A stretch of DNA of 64,000 bases from Geopseudomonas aromaticivorans (GTDB lineage: Bacteria; Pseudomonadota; Gammaproteobacteria; Pseudomonadales; Pseudomonadaceae), in contig NZ_JAHRGL010000049.1 in assembly GCF_019097855.1 (NCBI RefSeq), positions 99,767-163,766 on the forward strand. Reading direction: 5' to 3'. Both the position numbers and the translations under genes were made by a program. Positions within the stretch are counted from its first letter, which is position 1; every line of letters begins with the position of its first letter. The notes under the pieces were generated by a model, which did not search any database, was not told the DNA's origin, and was given only the letters and a program-made list of their open reading frames with translations. Shown piece after piece: positions 51,714 to 59,543 of the stretch.

Positions 51714-53083
51714 AGCACATCCCTGACGCCCTCTGGCTCGCCGAAGCCGTGCGCCTCGCCGAAGAACACAGCGGCCCCCTGGAAGACGCCGAAGCCTGCC
51801 GCCAGGCGCGTGCCGCCGGCGGCGAGCTGCGCGGACGCATCGTCGCCCGCGCCAGCCAGCTGGCGCGCCGCGACGGCCTCGACCTGGCCCTGCAGCACTG
51901 GCGCCAGGGTGCCGGCCTCGGCCTCGTCCTGCTCAGCGTGCTGGCGCTGCTCAGCGGTGGCGGGCTGGCCTTCGCCGCGCTGGGCGATGGTGTGCGCCCG
52001 GTCAATCTGCTGTGGGCGCTGGGCAGCCTGCTCGGCCTGCACCTGCTGACCCTGCTCGGCTGGCTGCTGGGCCTGGTCTTCGGCGGCGCAGCCGGCAGCG
52101 CCCTCGGCCGCCTGTGGTTGGGGCTGACCGGCCGCCTGGCGCGCGACAGCCGCGGCGCCCTGCTCGGCCCGGCGCTGTCCCTGCTGCTCGGCCGCGCCGG
52201 GCTGCAGCGCTGGGCGCTGGGCCTGCTCAGCCACGGCCTGTGGCTGCTCGCCCTGCTCGCCGCGCTGCTTCTGCTGCTGGCCCTGCTGGCCACCCGCCGC
52301 TACGGCTTCGTGTGGGAAACCACCCTGCTGCCGGCGCCGAGCTTCGCCAGCCTGATCCACGGCCTCGGCGCCCTGCCGGCGCTGCTCGGCTTCCCGCAGC
52401 CCGACCTCGACCTGCTGCGCGCCAGCGGCGAGGCGGTGGTCGGTGGCGAGACGGCGCGGCAGACCTGGGCCGGCTGGCTGCTCGGCGTGTTCGTCGTCTA
52501 CGGCCTGCTGCCGCGCGCGCTGCTCGCCCTGCTGTGCTTCTTCCAGTGGCAACGCGGACTGGGCGAGCTGCAGCTGGACCTCGAGCAGCCCGGCTACAGC
52601 CGCCTGCGCGAGCGCCTGCTGCCCTCCAGCGAGCGCCTCGGTGTCAGCGATGCGGCGCCGGCGCAGCTGCACCAGCCGCCGGCCGGTCATGCCCAGACCG
52701 CCAGCCAGGGCGCCCTGCTGGTCGCGGTGGAACTGGACGACCGCCGCCCCTGGCCGCCGGCGTTGCCGGCCGGCGTGACCGATGCCGGCATCCTCGACGA
52801 GCGCAGCCAGCGCCGCGCCCTGCTCGAGCAGCTGACCCGCCAGCCGCCCGCGCGCCTGCTGGTCGCCTGCGATCCGCGCCGCTCGCCGGATCGCGGCACC
52901 CTGGCGCTGCTCGGCGAACTGGCGCGCACGGCCGCGGAAACACGCATCTGGCTGCTGCCAGCACCGCCCGGCGAGGCGCTGGACGCGGCGCGCCTCGGCG
53001 ACTGGCACGCCGCCCTCGCGCGCCTGCAGCTGCCCGCGGCGAACCACGCCGCGCTGAGCTGGCTGGAGACGGGACATGACTGA
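51704..53083 (+). CDS. DUF2868 membrane protein
   Basis: 459 residues from TTG at 51704; GAGGAGG lies four bases upstream and no ATG is near. It starts LPLKHIPDALWLAEAVRLAEEH. Two or three pairs of hydrophobic segments occur (about 68-95, 104-135, 178-205 and 258-283), and a soluble C-terminal part (about 330-459) has ACDPRRSPDRGTLALLGELA. DUF2868 proteins are found next to DUF3482 GTPases in Pseudomonas; the function is not known. It overlaps both neighbours. Confidence 0.82.
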   Translation: MPLKHIPDALWLAEAVRLAEEHSGPLEDAEACRQARAAGGELRGRIVARASQLARRDGLDLALQHWRQGAGLGLVLLSVLALLSGGGLAFAALGDGVRPVNLLWALGSLLGLHLLTLLGWLLGLVFGGAAGSALGRLWLGLTGRLARDSRGALLGPALSLLLGRAGLQRWALGLLSHGLWLLALLAALLLLLALLATRRYGFVWETTLLPAPSFASLIHGLGALPALLGFPQPDLDLLRASGEAVVGGETARQTWAGWLLGVFVVYGLLPRALLALLCFFQWQRGLGELQLDLEQPGYSRLRERLLPSSERLGVSDAAPAQLHQPPAGHAQTASQGALLVAVELDDRRPWPPALPAGVTDAGILDERSQRRALLEQLTRQPPARLLVACDPRRSPDRGTLALLGELARTAAETRIWLLPAPPGEALDAARLGDWHAALARLQLPAANHAALSWLETGHD

Positions 53084-54446
53084 GCCGCTGAAGCTGGCCG
53101 TGGTCGGCCATACCAACGTCGGCAAGACCTCGCTGCTGCGCACCCTGACCCGCGACGTCGGCTTCGGCGAGGTCTCCCACCGCCCCAGCACCACCCGCCA
53201 CGTGGAGGGCGCGCGGCTGTCGGTGGACGGCGAGGCGCTGCTCGAGCTGTACGACACCCCCGGTCTGGAGGACGCCATCGCCCTGCGCGACTACCTCGAC
53301 GCCCTCGAGCCGCCCGGCGTGCGCCTGGACGGCCCCGAACGCATCCAGCGCCTGCTGGCCAGTCCCGAGGCGCGCGCCCGCTTCGAGCAGGAGGCCAAGG
53401 TGCTGCGCCAGCTGCTCGCCTCCGACGCCGGGTTGTACGTGATCGACGCCCGCGAGCCGGTGCTGGCCAAGTACCGCGACGAGCTGGCGGTGCTGGCCGA
53501 CTGCGGCAAGCCACTGCTGCCGGTGCTCAATTTCGTCGCCAGTGCCGAACATCGCGAGGCTGACTGGCGCACGGCGCTGGCCCGCCTCGGCCTGCACGCG
53601 CTGGTGCGCTTCGACAGCGTGGCGCCGCCGCTGGACGGCGAGCGGCGCCTGTATGAAAGCCTGGCGTTGCTGCTGGAGCGGGCGCGGCCGCAGCTGGAGC
53701 GCCTGATCGTCGACCACGAGGCGCAGCGCCGCGCCCGCCGCCAGGCCGCTGCGCGGCTGATCGCCGAGCTGCTGCTGGACGCCGCCGCCGGCCGCCGCCT
53801 GGTGCCGGGCGACGAGGCCAGCCTGGCCTCGGCCACCACGCAGCTGCGCAGCGACCTGCGCAGCCGCGAACAGCGCTGCGTCGACGACCTGCTGCGCCTG
53901 TACGCCTTCCGCAGCGACGACGCCGAGGCCGGCGAGCTGCCGCTGTTGGACGGACGCTGGGGCGACGACCTGTTCCATCCGGCAACCCTCAAGCAGCTGG
54001 GGGTGAAGGTCGGTGGCGGCATGGCAGCGGGCGCCGCCGCCGGCGCCGGCATCGACCTGCTGGCCGGCGGCATCACCCTCGGCGCCGCAGCGGCGCTGGG
54101 GGCCATCGCCGGCGGCACCTGGCAGACCCTGCGCAACTACGGCGGCCGGATCAAGGGCAAGCTGACCGGCCAGCGCGAGCTGAGCGTCGACGACGCCGTG
54201 CTGCGCCTGCTGGCCCTGCGCCAGCGCCAGCTGCTCGGTGCGCTGGAGGCCCGCGGCCACGCCGCGCAGCAGCAGATCCGCCTGGACACCCCGCAGGCGC
54301 AGGCCTGGCGCGAGGGCCAGTTGCCGGCGGCGCTGCAGCGGGCGCGCGCCCACCCCGAATGGTCGACGTTGAACGGGGCGATCCGCGGGCAGTACGCCGA
54401 GCGTCAGGAGGAAATCCGCCGGCTGGCGGCGGAGATTGAGGCGTAG
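53076..54446 (+). CDS. DUF3482 GTPase-like protein
   Basis: 456 residues. The G1 loop GHTNVGKT is at 11-18, G3 is YDTPGLEDAI. A canonical NKxD G4 is absent: the equivalent strand reads LPVLNFVAS. A Gly/Ala-rich segment (GGGMAAGAAAGAGIDLLAGG, about 310-330) may insert in the membrane. The ATG overlaps the DUF2868 stop by eight bases. The TAG stop lies inside the GTAGGGTGCGC repeat. A membrane-linked GTPase acting with the DUF2868 protein is inferred. Confidence 0.87.
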   Translation: MTEPLKLAVVGHTNVGKTSLLRTLTRDVGFGEVSHRPSTTRHVEGARLSVDGEALLELYDTPGLEDAIALRDYLDALEPPGVRLDGPERIQRLLASPEARARFEQEAKVLRQLLASDAGLYVIDAREPVLAKYRDELAVLADCGKPLLPVLNFVASAEHREADWRTALARLGLHALVRFDSVAPPLDGERRLYESLALLLERARPQLERLIVDHEAQRRARRQAAARLIAELLLDAAAGRRLVPGDEASLASATTQLRSDLRSREQRCVDDLLRLYAFRSDDAEAGELPLLDGRWGDDLFHPATLKQLGVKVGGGMAAGAAAGAGIDLLAGGITLGAAAALGAIAGGTWQTLRNYGGRIKGKLTGQRELSVDDAVLRLLALRQRQLLGALEARGHAAQQQIRLDTPQAQAWREGQLPAALQRARAHPEWSTLNGAIRGQYAERQEEIRRLAAEIEA

Positions 54447-54499
54447 GGTGCGCCGCGCGCACCCGGGAGAGAATAGACGGTGCGCACCGCGCACCCTGC
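54443..54499. repeat. Intergenic palindromic repeat, GTAGGGTGCGC family, copy 2
   Basis: GTAGGGTGCGCCGCGCGCACC opens the element, which closes with GCGCACCCTGC. The TAG is the stop codon of DUF3482. It mirrors copy 1 at 20214. Confidence 0.8.
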
Positions 54500-54510
54500 A
54501 CGACGCCGGA

Positions 54511-55251
54511 CTACTGCCCCGCCTGCAGCGCCGCCTTGATCGCCTGCAGCGCGGCGCGGTAGTAGACCTGGCCCTCCGCCGACTCGGCGAAGGCCGCGTA
54601 CTCGCCCAGCTGGGCATCGCCGAGGTCGCGGTAGACGTACAGCAGGGTGTTCTCCAGCTCGCTGCCGATCTGCTGCTGCAGCCGCTCGCGCTGGCCGCCC
54701 AGCAGCTCCTGCGAGCCACCGTTGCCGAGCAGGCCGGGCAGGCCCGGCAGCATCTGGGTGAGGCTGTCGGCGGCGACGCCGGCCAGCGCCAGGCTGACTT
54801 CCGCGCCCGCCTCGCGTGCCGGCAGGGCTTTGCCCAGGCGCGTGACCAGGGCGCGGCGCGCCGGCGTGGCGTCCAGCCGCGGCAGACCTTTGGCATTGCG
54901 CGCCAGTTCGGCCGGCGAGCTGGCGCGCACCTCGCGCTGCACCACCGCGCGGCCCAGCGGGCTGTCGAAGAAGCGGATCGCCGGCAGCGGATCGGGCAGG
55001 CTGCTGCGCAGGCTGGCGAGCGCGCGCTGGTCCATCGCCTGCGCGGCAAAGCGGCGGTTGCTGTTGGCCACCAGGGTCTGGTAGACCGCCGGCGGCAGGC
55101 TGCCCTGATAGCGCTGCTGGGCCGCGACCACGGCGGCACTGAAGTTTTCCCGCTGCTGCGGCCAGCCAGCCAGTTCGTAGAGCAGGTCATGCTCGTCGGC
55201 ATGACTGAACAGGCTGACAAGGCTCAAGGCAAGGGCAATCAGGACGCGCAT
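54511..55251 (-). CDS. DUF2059 exported protein
   Basis: 246 residues with a signal peptide (MRVLIALALSLVSLFSHADE). The body contains AAFAESAEGQVYYRAALQAI near the C-terminus, the DUF2059 pattern, and earlier AIRFFDSPLGRAVVQRE, which repeats that pattern. The family is of unknown function and is probably periplasmic. It is convergent with the DUF3482 gene, with repeat copy 2 between them. Confidence 0.82.
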   Translation of the reverse strand: MRVLIALALSLVSLFSHADEHDLLYELAGWPQQRENFSAAVVAAQQRYQGSLPPAVYQTLVANSNRRFAAQAMDQRALASLRSSLPDPLPAIRFFDSPLGRAVVQREVRASSPAELARNAKGLPRLDATPARRALVTRLGKALPAREAGAEVSLALAGVAADSLTQMLPGLPGLLGNGGSQELLGGQRERLQQQIGSELENTLLYVYRDLGDAQLGEYAAFAESAEGQVYYRAALQAIKAALQAGQ

Positions 55252-55402
55252 GGCAACTCCCGCGAAACAGGTGCGTATTGTCGACCCCGAGGTCCGGCTT
55301 GTCGAGGCGCCGGCGCGGACAACGGGGACCGTCCAGCCGGATTGGACAGCCGAAAAGTGCTTTTGTCCGTCACCGCCCTCGAGCGGCCCCCTCGCGCCGC
55401 AG

Positions 55403-55432
55403 TTGCCTGTTCGCCAAACGGCTCAATAGAAT
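55403..55432 (+). promoter_or_regulatory. Likely promoter of the prolyl-hydroxylase gene, possibly leaderless
   Basis: TTGCCT (55403-55408), an 18-base spacer and TAGAAT (55427-55432). The start codon is at 55438, so transcription starting seven bases after the -10 would begin near the ATG. No Shine-Dalgarno is visible. Confidence 0.45.
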
Positions 55433-55437
55433 GCGCC

Positions 55438-56064
55438 ATGACCGAGCACAACACGCCGCTTCCCCTCCTCGACGATATCCTCGACGACCTGGCCAGCCAG
55501 GGCTGGTCGGTGCAGTCACTCGCCCTGCCGGCCGAACTGACCGCCGCGCTGGCCACCGAGTGCCGGCGCCGCTACGCCGCCGGCGCCCTGACCCGCGCCG
55601 CGATCGGCCGTGCCGGCGGGCAGACCCTCGACGAGAGCATCCGCGGCGACCATATCCAGTGGCTCGCCGCCGGCGAAACGGCCACCACCGACGCCTACCT
55701 GGGGATGCTCGACAGCCTGCGCGAGCGCCTCAACCGCGAGCTGTTCCTCGGCCTCGAGGACTACGAGTGCCACTTCGCCCTGTACCCGCCGGGCAGCTTC
55801 TACCGCCGCCACCTGGACCGCTTCCGCGACGACGACCGCCGCACGGTGACCACGGTGTTCTACCTCAACGAGGACTGGCGGCCGGAGCACGGCGGTGCCC
55901 TGCGCATCGAGCTGGCCGACGGCCGCGAGCACGACGTGCCGCCGGCCGCCGGCACCCTGGTGGTGTTCATGTCGGGCGACTTCCCCCACGAGGTGCTGCC
56001 GGCCAGCCGCGAGCGCCTGTCGCTCACCGGCTGGTATCGCCGTCGCGGCAACGGGCCGCTCTAG
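55438..56064 (+). CDS. PHD2-like 2OG-Fe(II) prolyl hydroxylase (PPHD type)
   Basis: 208-residue 2-oxoglutarate/iron dioxygenase closely resembling the animal HIF prolyl hydroxylases. Fe ligands are H125 and D127 (FYRRHLDRFRDD) and H184 (SGDFPHEVLPAS); R193 (ERLSLTGWY) should bind 2OG. TVFYLNEDWRPEHGGALRI matches the PHD core. The Pseudomonas enzyme PPHD has been shown to hydroxylate a proline of elongation factor Tu, so EF-Tu is the inferred substrate. It should be oxygen and iron dependent. I assigned this by sequence pattern, not a database search. Confidence 0.85.
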   Translation: MTEHNTPLPLLDDILDDLASQGWSVQSLALPAELTAALATECRRRYAAGALTRAAIGRAGGQTLDESIRGDHIQWLAAGETATTDAYLGMLDSLRERLNRELFLGLEDYECHFALYPPGSFYRRHLDRFRDDDRRTVTTVFYLNEDWRPEHGGALRIELADGREHDVPPAAGTLVVFMSGDFPHEVLPASRERLSLTGWYRRRGNGPL

Positions 56065-56145
56065 CCCGCGGCCTGCCATCGACTGGAACCTTTCGCGACA
56101 GCGGCTAGTCTGTACTGGACTTCCCCACGCATAAGGAACCTTGCG

Positions 56146-56577
56146 ATGAAATCCCTGCTTGCCACCTGCGGCCTGCTGGCCGCCGTCATCCTGGCCACCC
56201 CGGCCCTGGCCGAAACGCCGCGCACCCCGGCCCCGGCCGGCGCCGCCGTGTACTTCATCGAGCCGGCCAGCGGCGCCACCGTCGGCCAGACCTTCACCGT
56301 CAAGTTCGGCCTCAAGGGCATGGGCGTGGCCCCGGCCGGCACCGATGCGCCGGCCACCGGCCATCACCACCTGCTGGTGGACGTGAGCGAGGCGCCGGCA
56401 CTCGACCAGCCGCTGCCGGCCAGCGACAACATCCGCCACTTCGGCAAGGGCCAGACCGAAACCGAGCTCACCCTGCCGCCGGGCAAGCACACCCTGCAGT
56501 TGCTGGTGGGCGACAAGAACCACGTGCCGCTCGACCCGCCGGTGCAGTCGGAGAAGATCACCGTCACCGTGAAATAA
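56146..56577 (+). CDS. DUF4399 exported protein
   Basis: 143 residues with a signal peptide (MKSLLATCGLLAAVILATPA...LA, about 1-22). The body is a single DUF4399 domain: VYFIEPASGATVGQTFTVKF, TGHHHLLVDV and PPGKHTLQLLVGDKNHVPLD. The three consecutive His may bind metal, an inference from sequence. A strong terminator follows. It stands alone between the hydroxylase and serA. Confidence 0.88.
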   Translation: MKSLLATCGLLAAVILATPALAETPRTPAPAGAAVYFIEPASGATVGQTFTVKFGLKGMGVAPAGTDAPATGHHHLLVDVSEAPALDQPLPASDNIRHFGKGQTETELTLPPGKHTLQLLVGDKNHVPLDPPVQSEKITVTVK

Positions 56578-56588
56578 GCGCGGCAACG

Positions 56589-56616
56589 AAAAAGGGAGGC
56601 CGAGGCCTCCCTTTTT
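56589..56616. terminator. Bidirectional terminator between DUF4399 and serA
   Basis: Stem AAAAAGGGAGGCC / GGCCTCCCTTTTT with a two-base loop; poly-U on both strands. Confidence 0.92.
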
Positions 56617-56633
56617 TCATCCGTGCAGAGCGC

Positions 56634-57866
56634 TTAGAACAGCACGCGACTGCGGATGGTGCCCTTGACCTGCTGCAGCTTTTCCAGCGCCAGATCGGAG
56701 TACTCGGCGTCAACGTCGATCACCACGTAGCCGACCTTCTCGTTGGTCTGCAGGAACTGGCCGGCGATGTTGATGTTGTTCTCGGCGAAGACCTTGTTGA
56801 TCTCGCTCATCACGCCCGGGATGTTCTCGTGGATGTGCAGCAGGCGGTGCTTGCCCTTGTGCGCCGGCAGGGCCACTTCCGGGAAGTTGACCGAGGACAC
56901 CGAGGTACCGTTGTCGCTGTACTTGACCAGCTTCTCGGCCACTTCCAGGCCGATGTTGGCCTGCGCCTCGGCGGTGGAGCCGCCGATGTGCGGGGTCAGG
57001 ATCACGCGATCCAGGCCGCGCAGCGGGCTCTCGAATTCCTCGTCGTTGGACTTGGGCTCGACCGGGAACACGTCGATGGCGGCGCCGATCAGGTGCTCGT
57101 CCTTGATCGCCTCGGCCAGGTGATCCAGCTCGACCACGGTGCCGCGGGCGGCGTTGATCAGGATGCCGCCCTTCTTCATGGCGCGGATTTCCTTCTCGCC
57201 GATCATCCACTGGGTGGACGGCAGTTCCGGCACGTGCAGGGAGACGATGTCGGCCATGCCCAGCAGTTCGTGCAGGCTACCCACCTGGGTGGCGTTGCCC
57301 AGCGGCAGCTTGGTCACGGTGTCGTAGAAGAACACCTGCATGCCCAGCGCCTCGGCCAGCACGGAGAGCTGGGTGCCGATGGAGCCGTAGCCGACGATGC
57401 CGAGCTTCTTGCCACGGATCTCGAAGGAGTTGGCCGCGCTCTTGATCCAGCCGCCGCGGTGGCAGGAGGCGTTCTTCTCCGGAATGCCGCGCAGCAGCAG
57501 GATGGCCTCGGCCAGCACCAGCTCGGCCACCGAACGGGTGTTCGAGTAGGGCGCGTTGAACACCGCGATGCCGCGCTCGCGGGCGGCGTTCAGGTTGACC
57601 TGGTTGGTGCCGATGCAGAAGCAGCCGACGGCGACCAGCTTCTTGGCGCAGTCGAAGACTTCCTCGGTCAGCTGGGTACGCGAACGGATGCCGATGAAGT
57701 GCACGTCGGCGATCTTTTCCTTGAGCTCCTCTTCGGACAGCGCGCCCTTCAGGTACTCGATGCTGGTGTAGCCGGCGGCCTTCAGGGTATCCACGGCGTT
57801 CTGGTGCACACCTTCGAGAAGAAGGAACTTGATCTTGCTCTTGTCGAGAGAGGTCGTCTTGCTCAT
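56634..57866 (-). CDS. serA: D-3-phosphoglycerate dehydrogenase
   Basis: First enzyme of serine synthesis; also known to reduce 2-oxoglutarate to D-2-hydroxyglutarate. The ATG at 57866 gives 410 residues: NAD motif GIVGYGSIGTQLSVLAE, catalytic NAARGTVVEL, EPKSNDEEFESPL and ILTPHIGGSTAEA, then a C-terminal ACT domain (about 335-410) expected to bind serine. It is divergent from a D-2-hydroxyglutarate dehydrogenase gene that can oxidise the by-product. A frame reading on to 60158 is a shadow. Confidence 0.97.
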   Translation of the reverse strand: MSKTTSLDKSKIKFLLLEGVHQNAVDTLKAAGYTSIEYLKGALSEEELKEKIADVHFIGIRSRTQLTEEVFDCAKKLVAVGCFCIGTNQVNLNAARERGIAVFNAPYSNTRSVAELVLAEAILLLRGIPEKNASCHRGGWIKSAANSFEIRGKKLGIVGYGSIGTQLSVLAEALGMQVFFYDTVTKLPLGNATQVGSLHELLGMADIVSLHVPELPSTQWMIGEKEIRAMKKGGILINAARGTVVELDHLAEAIKDEHLIGAAIDVFPVEPKSNDEEFESPLRGLDRVILTPHIGGSTAEAQANIGLEVAEKLVKYSDNGTSVSSVNFPEVALPAHKGKHRLLHIHENIPGVMSEINKVFAENNINIAGQFLQTNEKVGYVVIDVDAEYSDLALEKLQQVKGTIRSRVLF

Positions 57867-57954
57867 CTGCGTAAACCTGTTGTCCCGGGAAATTGGCTGG
57901 GCGGTGGACAGCGCGGGCTGGCCGACCCGCGAGTCGGCGGCGGGCGCGATTGGC

Positions 57955-57981
57955 GGGGGGCGTATGTTAACATAGCCCCCC
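57955..57981. promoter_or_regulatory. Large palindrome between serA and the divergent dehydrogenase gene
   Basis: GGGGGGC-G-TATGTTAACATA-GCCCCCC: a perfect 12-bp inner palindrome TATGTTAACATA (57963-57974) flanked by matching GC arms. It lies in the divergent spacer and the AT-rich centre could include a -10 for either direction. It looks like an operator or a combined promoter region. Confidence 0.6.
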
Positions 57982-58049
57982 CGCGAAGCGCCCATCCCCG
58001 AGCATGAAGCCTGCTCAGGGTGACCATGAATTGCCCGAGATTCCCGCAG

Positions 58050-59441
58050 ATGACGCAAGCTGCCCTGATCGATGAACTGAAGACCCTGGTCGAGCCCGGC
58101 AAGGTGCTCACCGACGCCTCCTCCCTGGACGCCTTTGGCAAGGACTGGACCAAGCAGTTCGAGCCCAATCCGCTGGCCATCGTCTTCCCCAAGAGCATCG
58201 AGGAAGTCCAGGCCATCGTGCGCTGGGCCAACCAGCGCCAGGTCGCCCTGGTGCCCTCGGGCGGGCGCACCGGCCTGTCCGCCGCCGCCGTCGCCGCCCA
58301 CGGCGAAGTGGTGGTGTCGTTCGACTACATGAACAAGATTCTCGACTTCAACGCCTTCGACCGCACCGTGCGCTGCCAGGCCGGCGTGGTCACCGAGCAG
58401 CTGCAGAACTTCGCCGAGGAGCAGGGCCTGTACTACCCGGTGGACTTCGCCTCGGCCGGTTCCAGCCAGATCGGCGGCAACATCGGCACCAATGCCGGCG
58501 GCATCAAGGTGATCCGCTACGGCATGACCCGCAACTGGGTGGCCGGCCTCAAGGTGGTCACCGGCGCCGGCGAGATCCTCGAGCTGAACCGCGACCTGAT
58601 CAAGAACGCCACCGGCTATGACCTGCGCCAGCTGTTCATCGGCGCCGAAGGCACCCTCGGCTTCGTGGTCGAGGCCACCATGCGCCTCGAGCGAGCGCCG
58701 AAGAACCTCACCGCCATGGTCCTCGGCACGCCGGATCTCGACTCGATCATGCCGGTGCTGCACGCCTTCCAGGGCAAGCTCGACCTGACCGCCTTCGAGT
58801 TCTTCTCCGACAAGGCGCTGGCCAAGGTGCTGGGGCGCGGCGACGTGCCGGCGCCGTTCGAGACCGAGTGCCCGTACTACGCGCTGCTCGAGTTCGAAGC
58901 CAGCAGCGAGGAGGTGGCCAACGCCGCCCTGGAGCTGTTCGAGCACTGCGTCGAGCAGGGCTGGGTGCTCGACGGCGTGATGAGCCAGAGCGAGCAGCAG
59001 CTGCAGAACCTGTGGAAGCTGCGCGAGTACATCTCCGAGACCATCTCGCACTGGACCCCGTACAAGAACGACATCTCGGTCACCGTGTCGAAGGTGCCGG
59101 ACTTCCTCAAGGAAATCGACGCCATCGTCGGCGAACACTACCCGGACTTCGAGATCGTCTGGTTCGGCCACATCGGCGACGGCAACCTGCACCTGAACAT
59201 CCTCAAGCCCGACGCCATGGCCAAGGAAGAGTTCTTCGCCAAGTGCGCCACGGTCAACAAGTGGGTATTCGAGACCGTCGAGAAGTACCACGGCTCGATC
59301 AGCGCCGAGCACGGCGTGGGTATGACCAAGCGCGACTACCTGGGCTACAGCCGCTCGCCGGAAGAGATCGCCTGCATGAAGGCGATCAAGGCCGTGTTCG
59401 ATCCCAACGGCATCATGAACCCCGGCAAGATCTTCGCCTGA
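58050..59441 (+). CDS. D-2-hydroxyglutarate dehydrogenase (FAD-linked oxidase family)
   Basis: 463-residue FAD enzyme. The FAD_binding_4 part has VPSGGRTGLSAAAVAAHGE and GGNIGTNAGGIKVIRYGM; the C-terminal oxidase part has GHIGDGNLHLNI and SAEHGVGMTKRDYLGYSR. In P. stutzeri such an enzyme recycles the D-2-hydroxyglutarate made by SerA, which matches the divergent pairing here. Glycolate-oxidase-type annotation is an alternative. The start is unsettled: ATG at 58050 gives family-like length; ATG at 58026 and GTG at 58020 are in frame. Confidence 0.9.
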   Translation: MTQAALIDELKTLVEPGKVLTDASSLDAFGKDWTKQFEPNPLAIVFPKSIEEVQAIVRWANQRQVALVPSGGRTGLSAAAVAAHGEVVVSFDYMNKILDFNAFDRTVRCQAGVVTEQLQNFAEEQGLYYPVDFASAGSSQIGGNIGTNAGGIKVIRYGMTRNWVAGLKVVTGAGEILELNRDLIKNATGYDLRQLFIGAEGTLGFVVEATMRLERAPKNLTAMVLGTPDLDSIMPVLHAFQGKLDLTAFEFFSDKALAKVLGRGDVPAPFETECPYYALLEFEASSEEVANAALELFEHCVEQGWVLDGVMSQSEQQLQNLWKLREYISETISHWTPYKNDISVTVSKVPDFLKEIDAIVGEHYPDFEIVWFGHIGDGNLHLNILKPDAMAKEEFFAKCATVNKWVFETVEKYHGSISAEHGVGMTKRDYLGYSRSPEEIACMKAIKAVFDPNGIMNPGKIFA

Positions 59442-59447
59442 CTCGCG

Positions 59448-59522
59448 CAGGGTGGAAAACCGCGTAGCGTTTTCCACCCTGACCGCGAACGGTGGAAAAG
59501 GCCGCCGGCCGTTTTCCACCCT
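59448..59522. repeat. Intergenic palindromic repeat, GTGGAAAA family, locus D with two hairpins
   Basis: Two hairpins: 59449-59480 (GGTGGAAAACC...GTTTTCCACCC) and 59491-59522 (GGTGGAAAAGG...GTTTTCCACCC), separated by ten bases. The 15-bp GTGGATGG module is missing. It begins seven bases after the dehydrogenase stop. Confidence 0.9.
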
Positions 59523-59543
59523 ATGGATTATCAGGAGTCTGTC

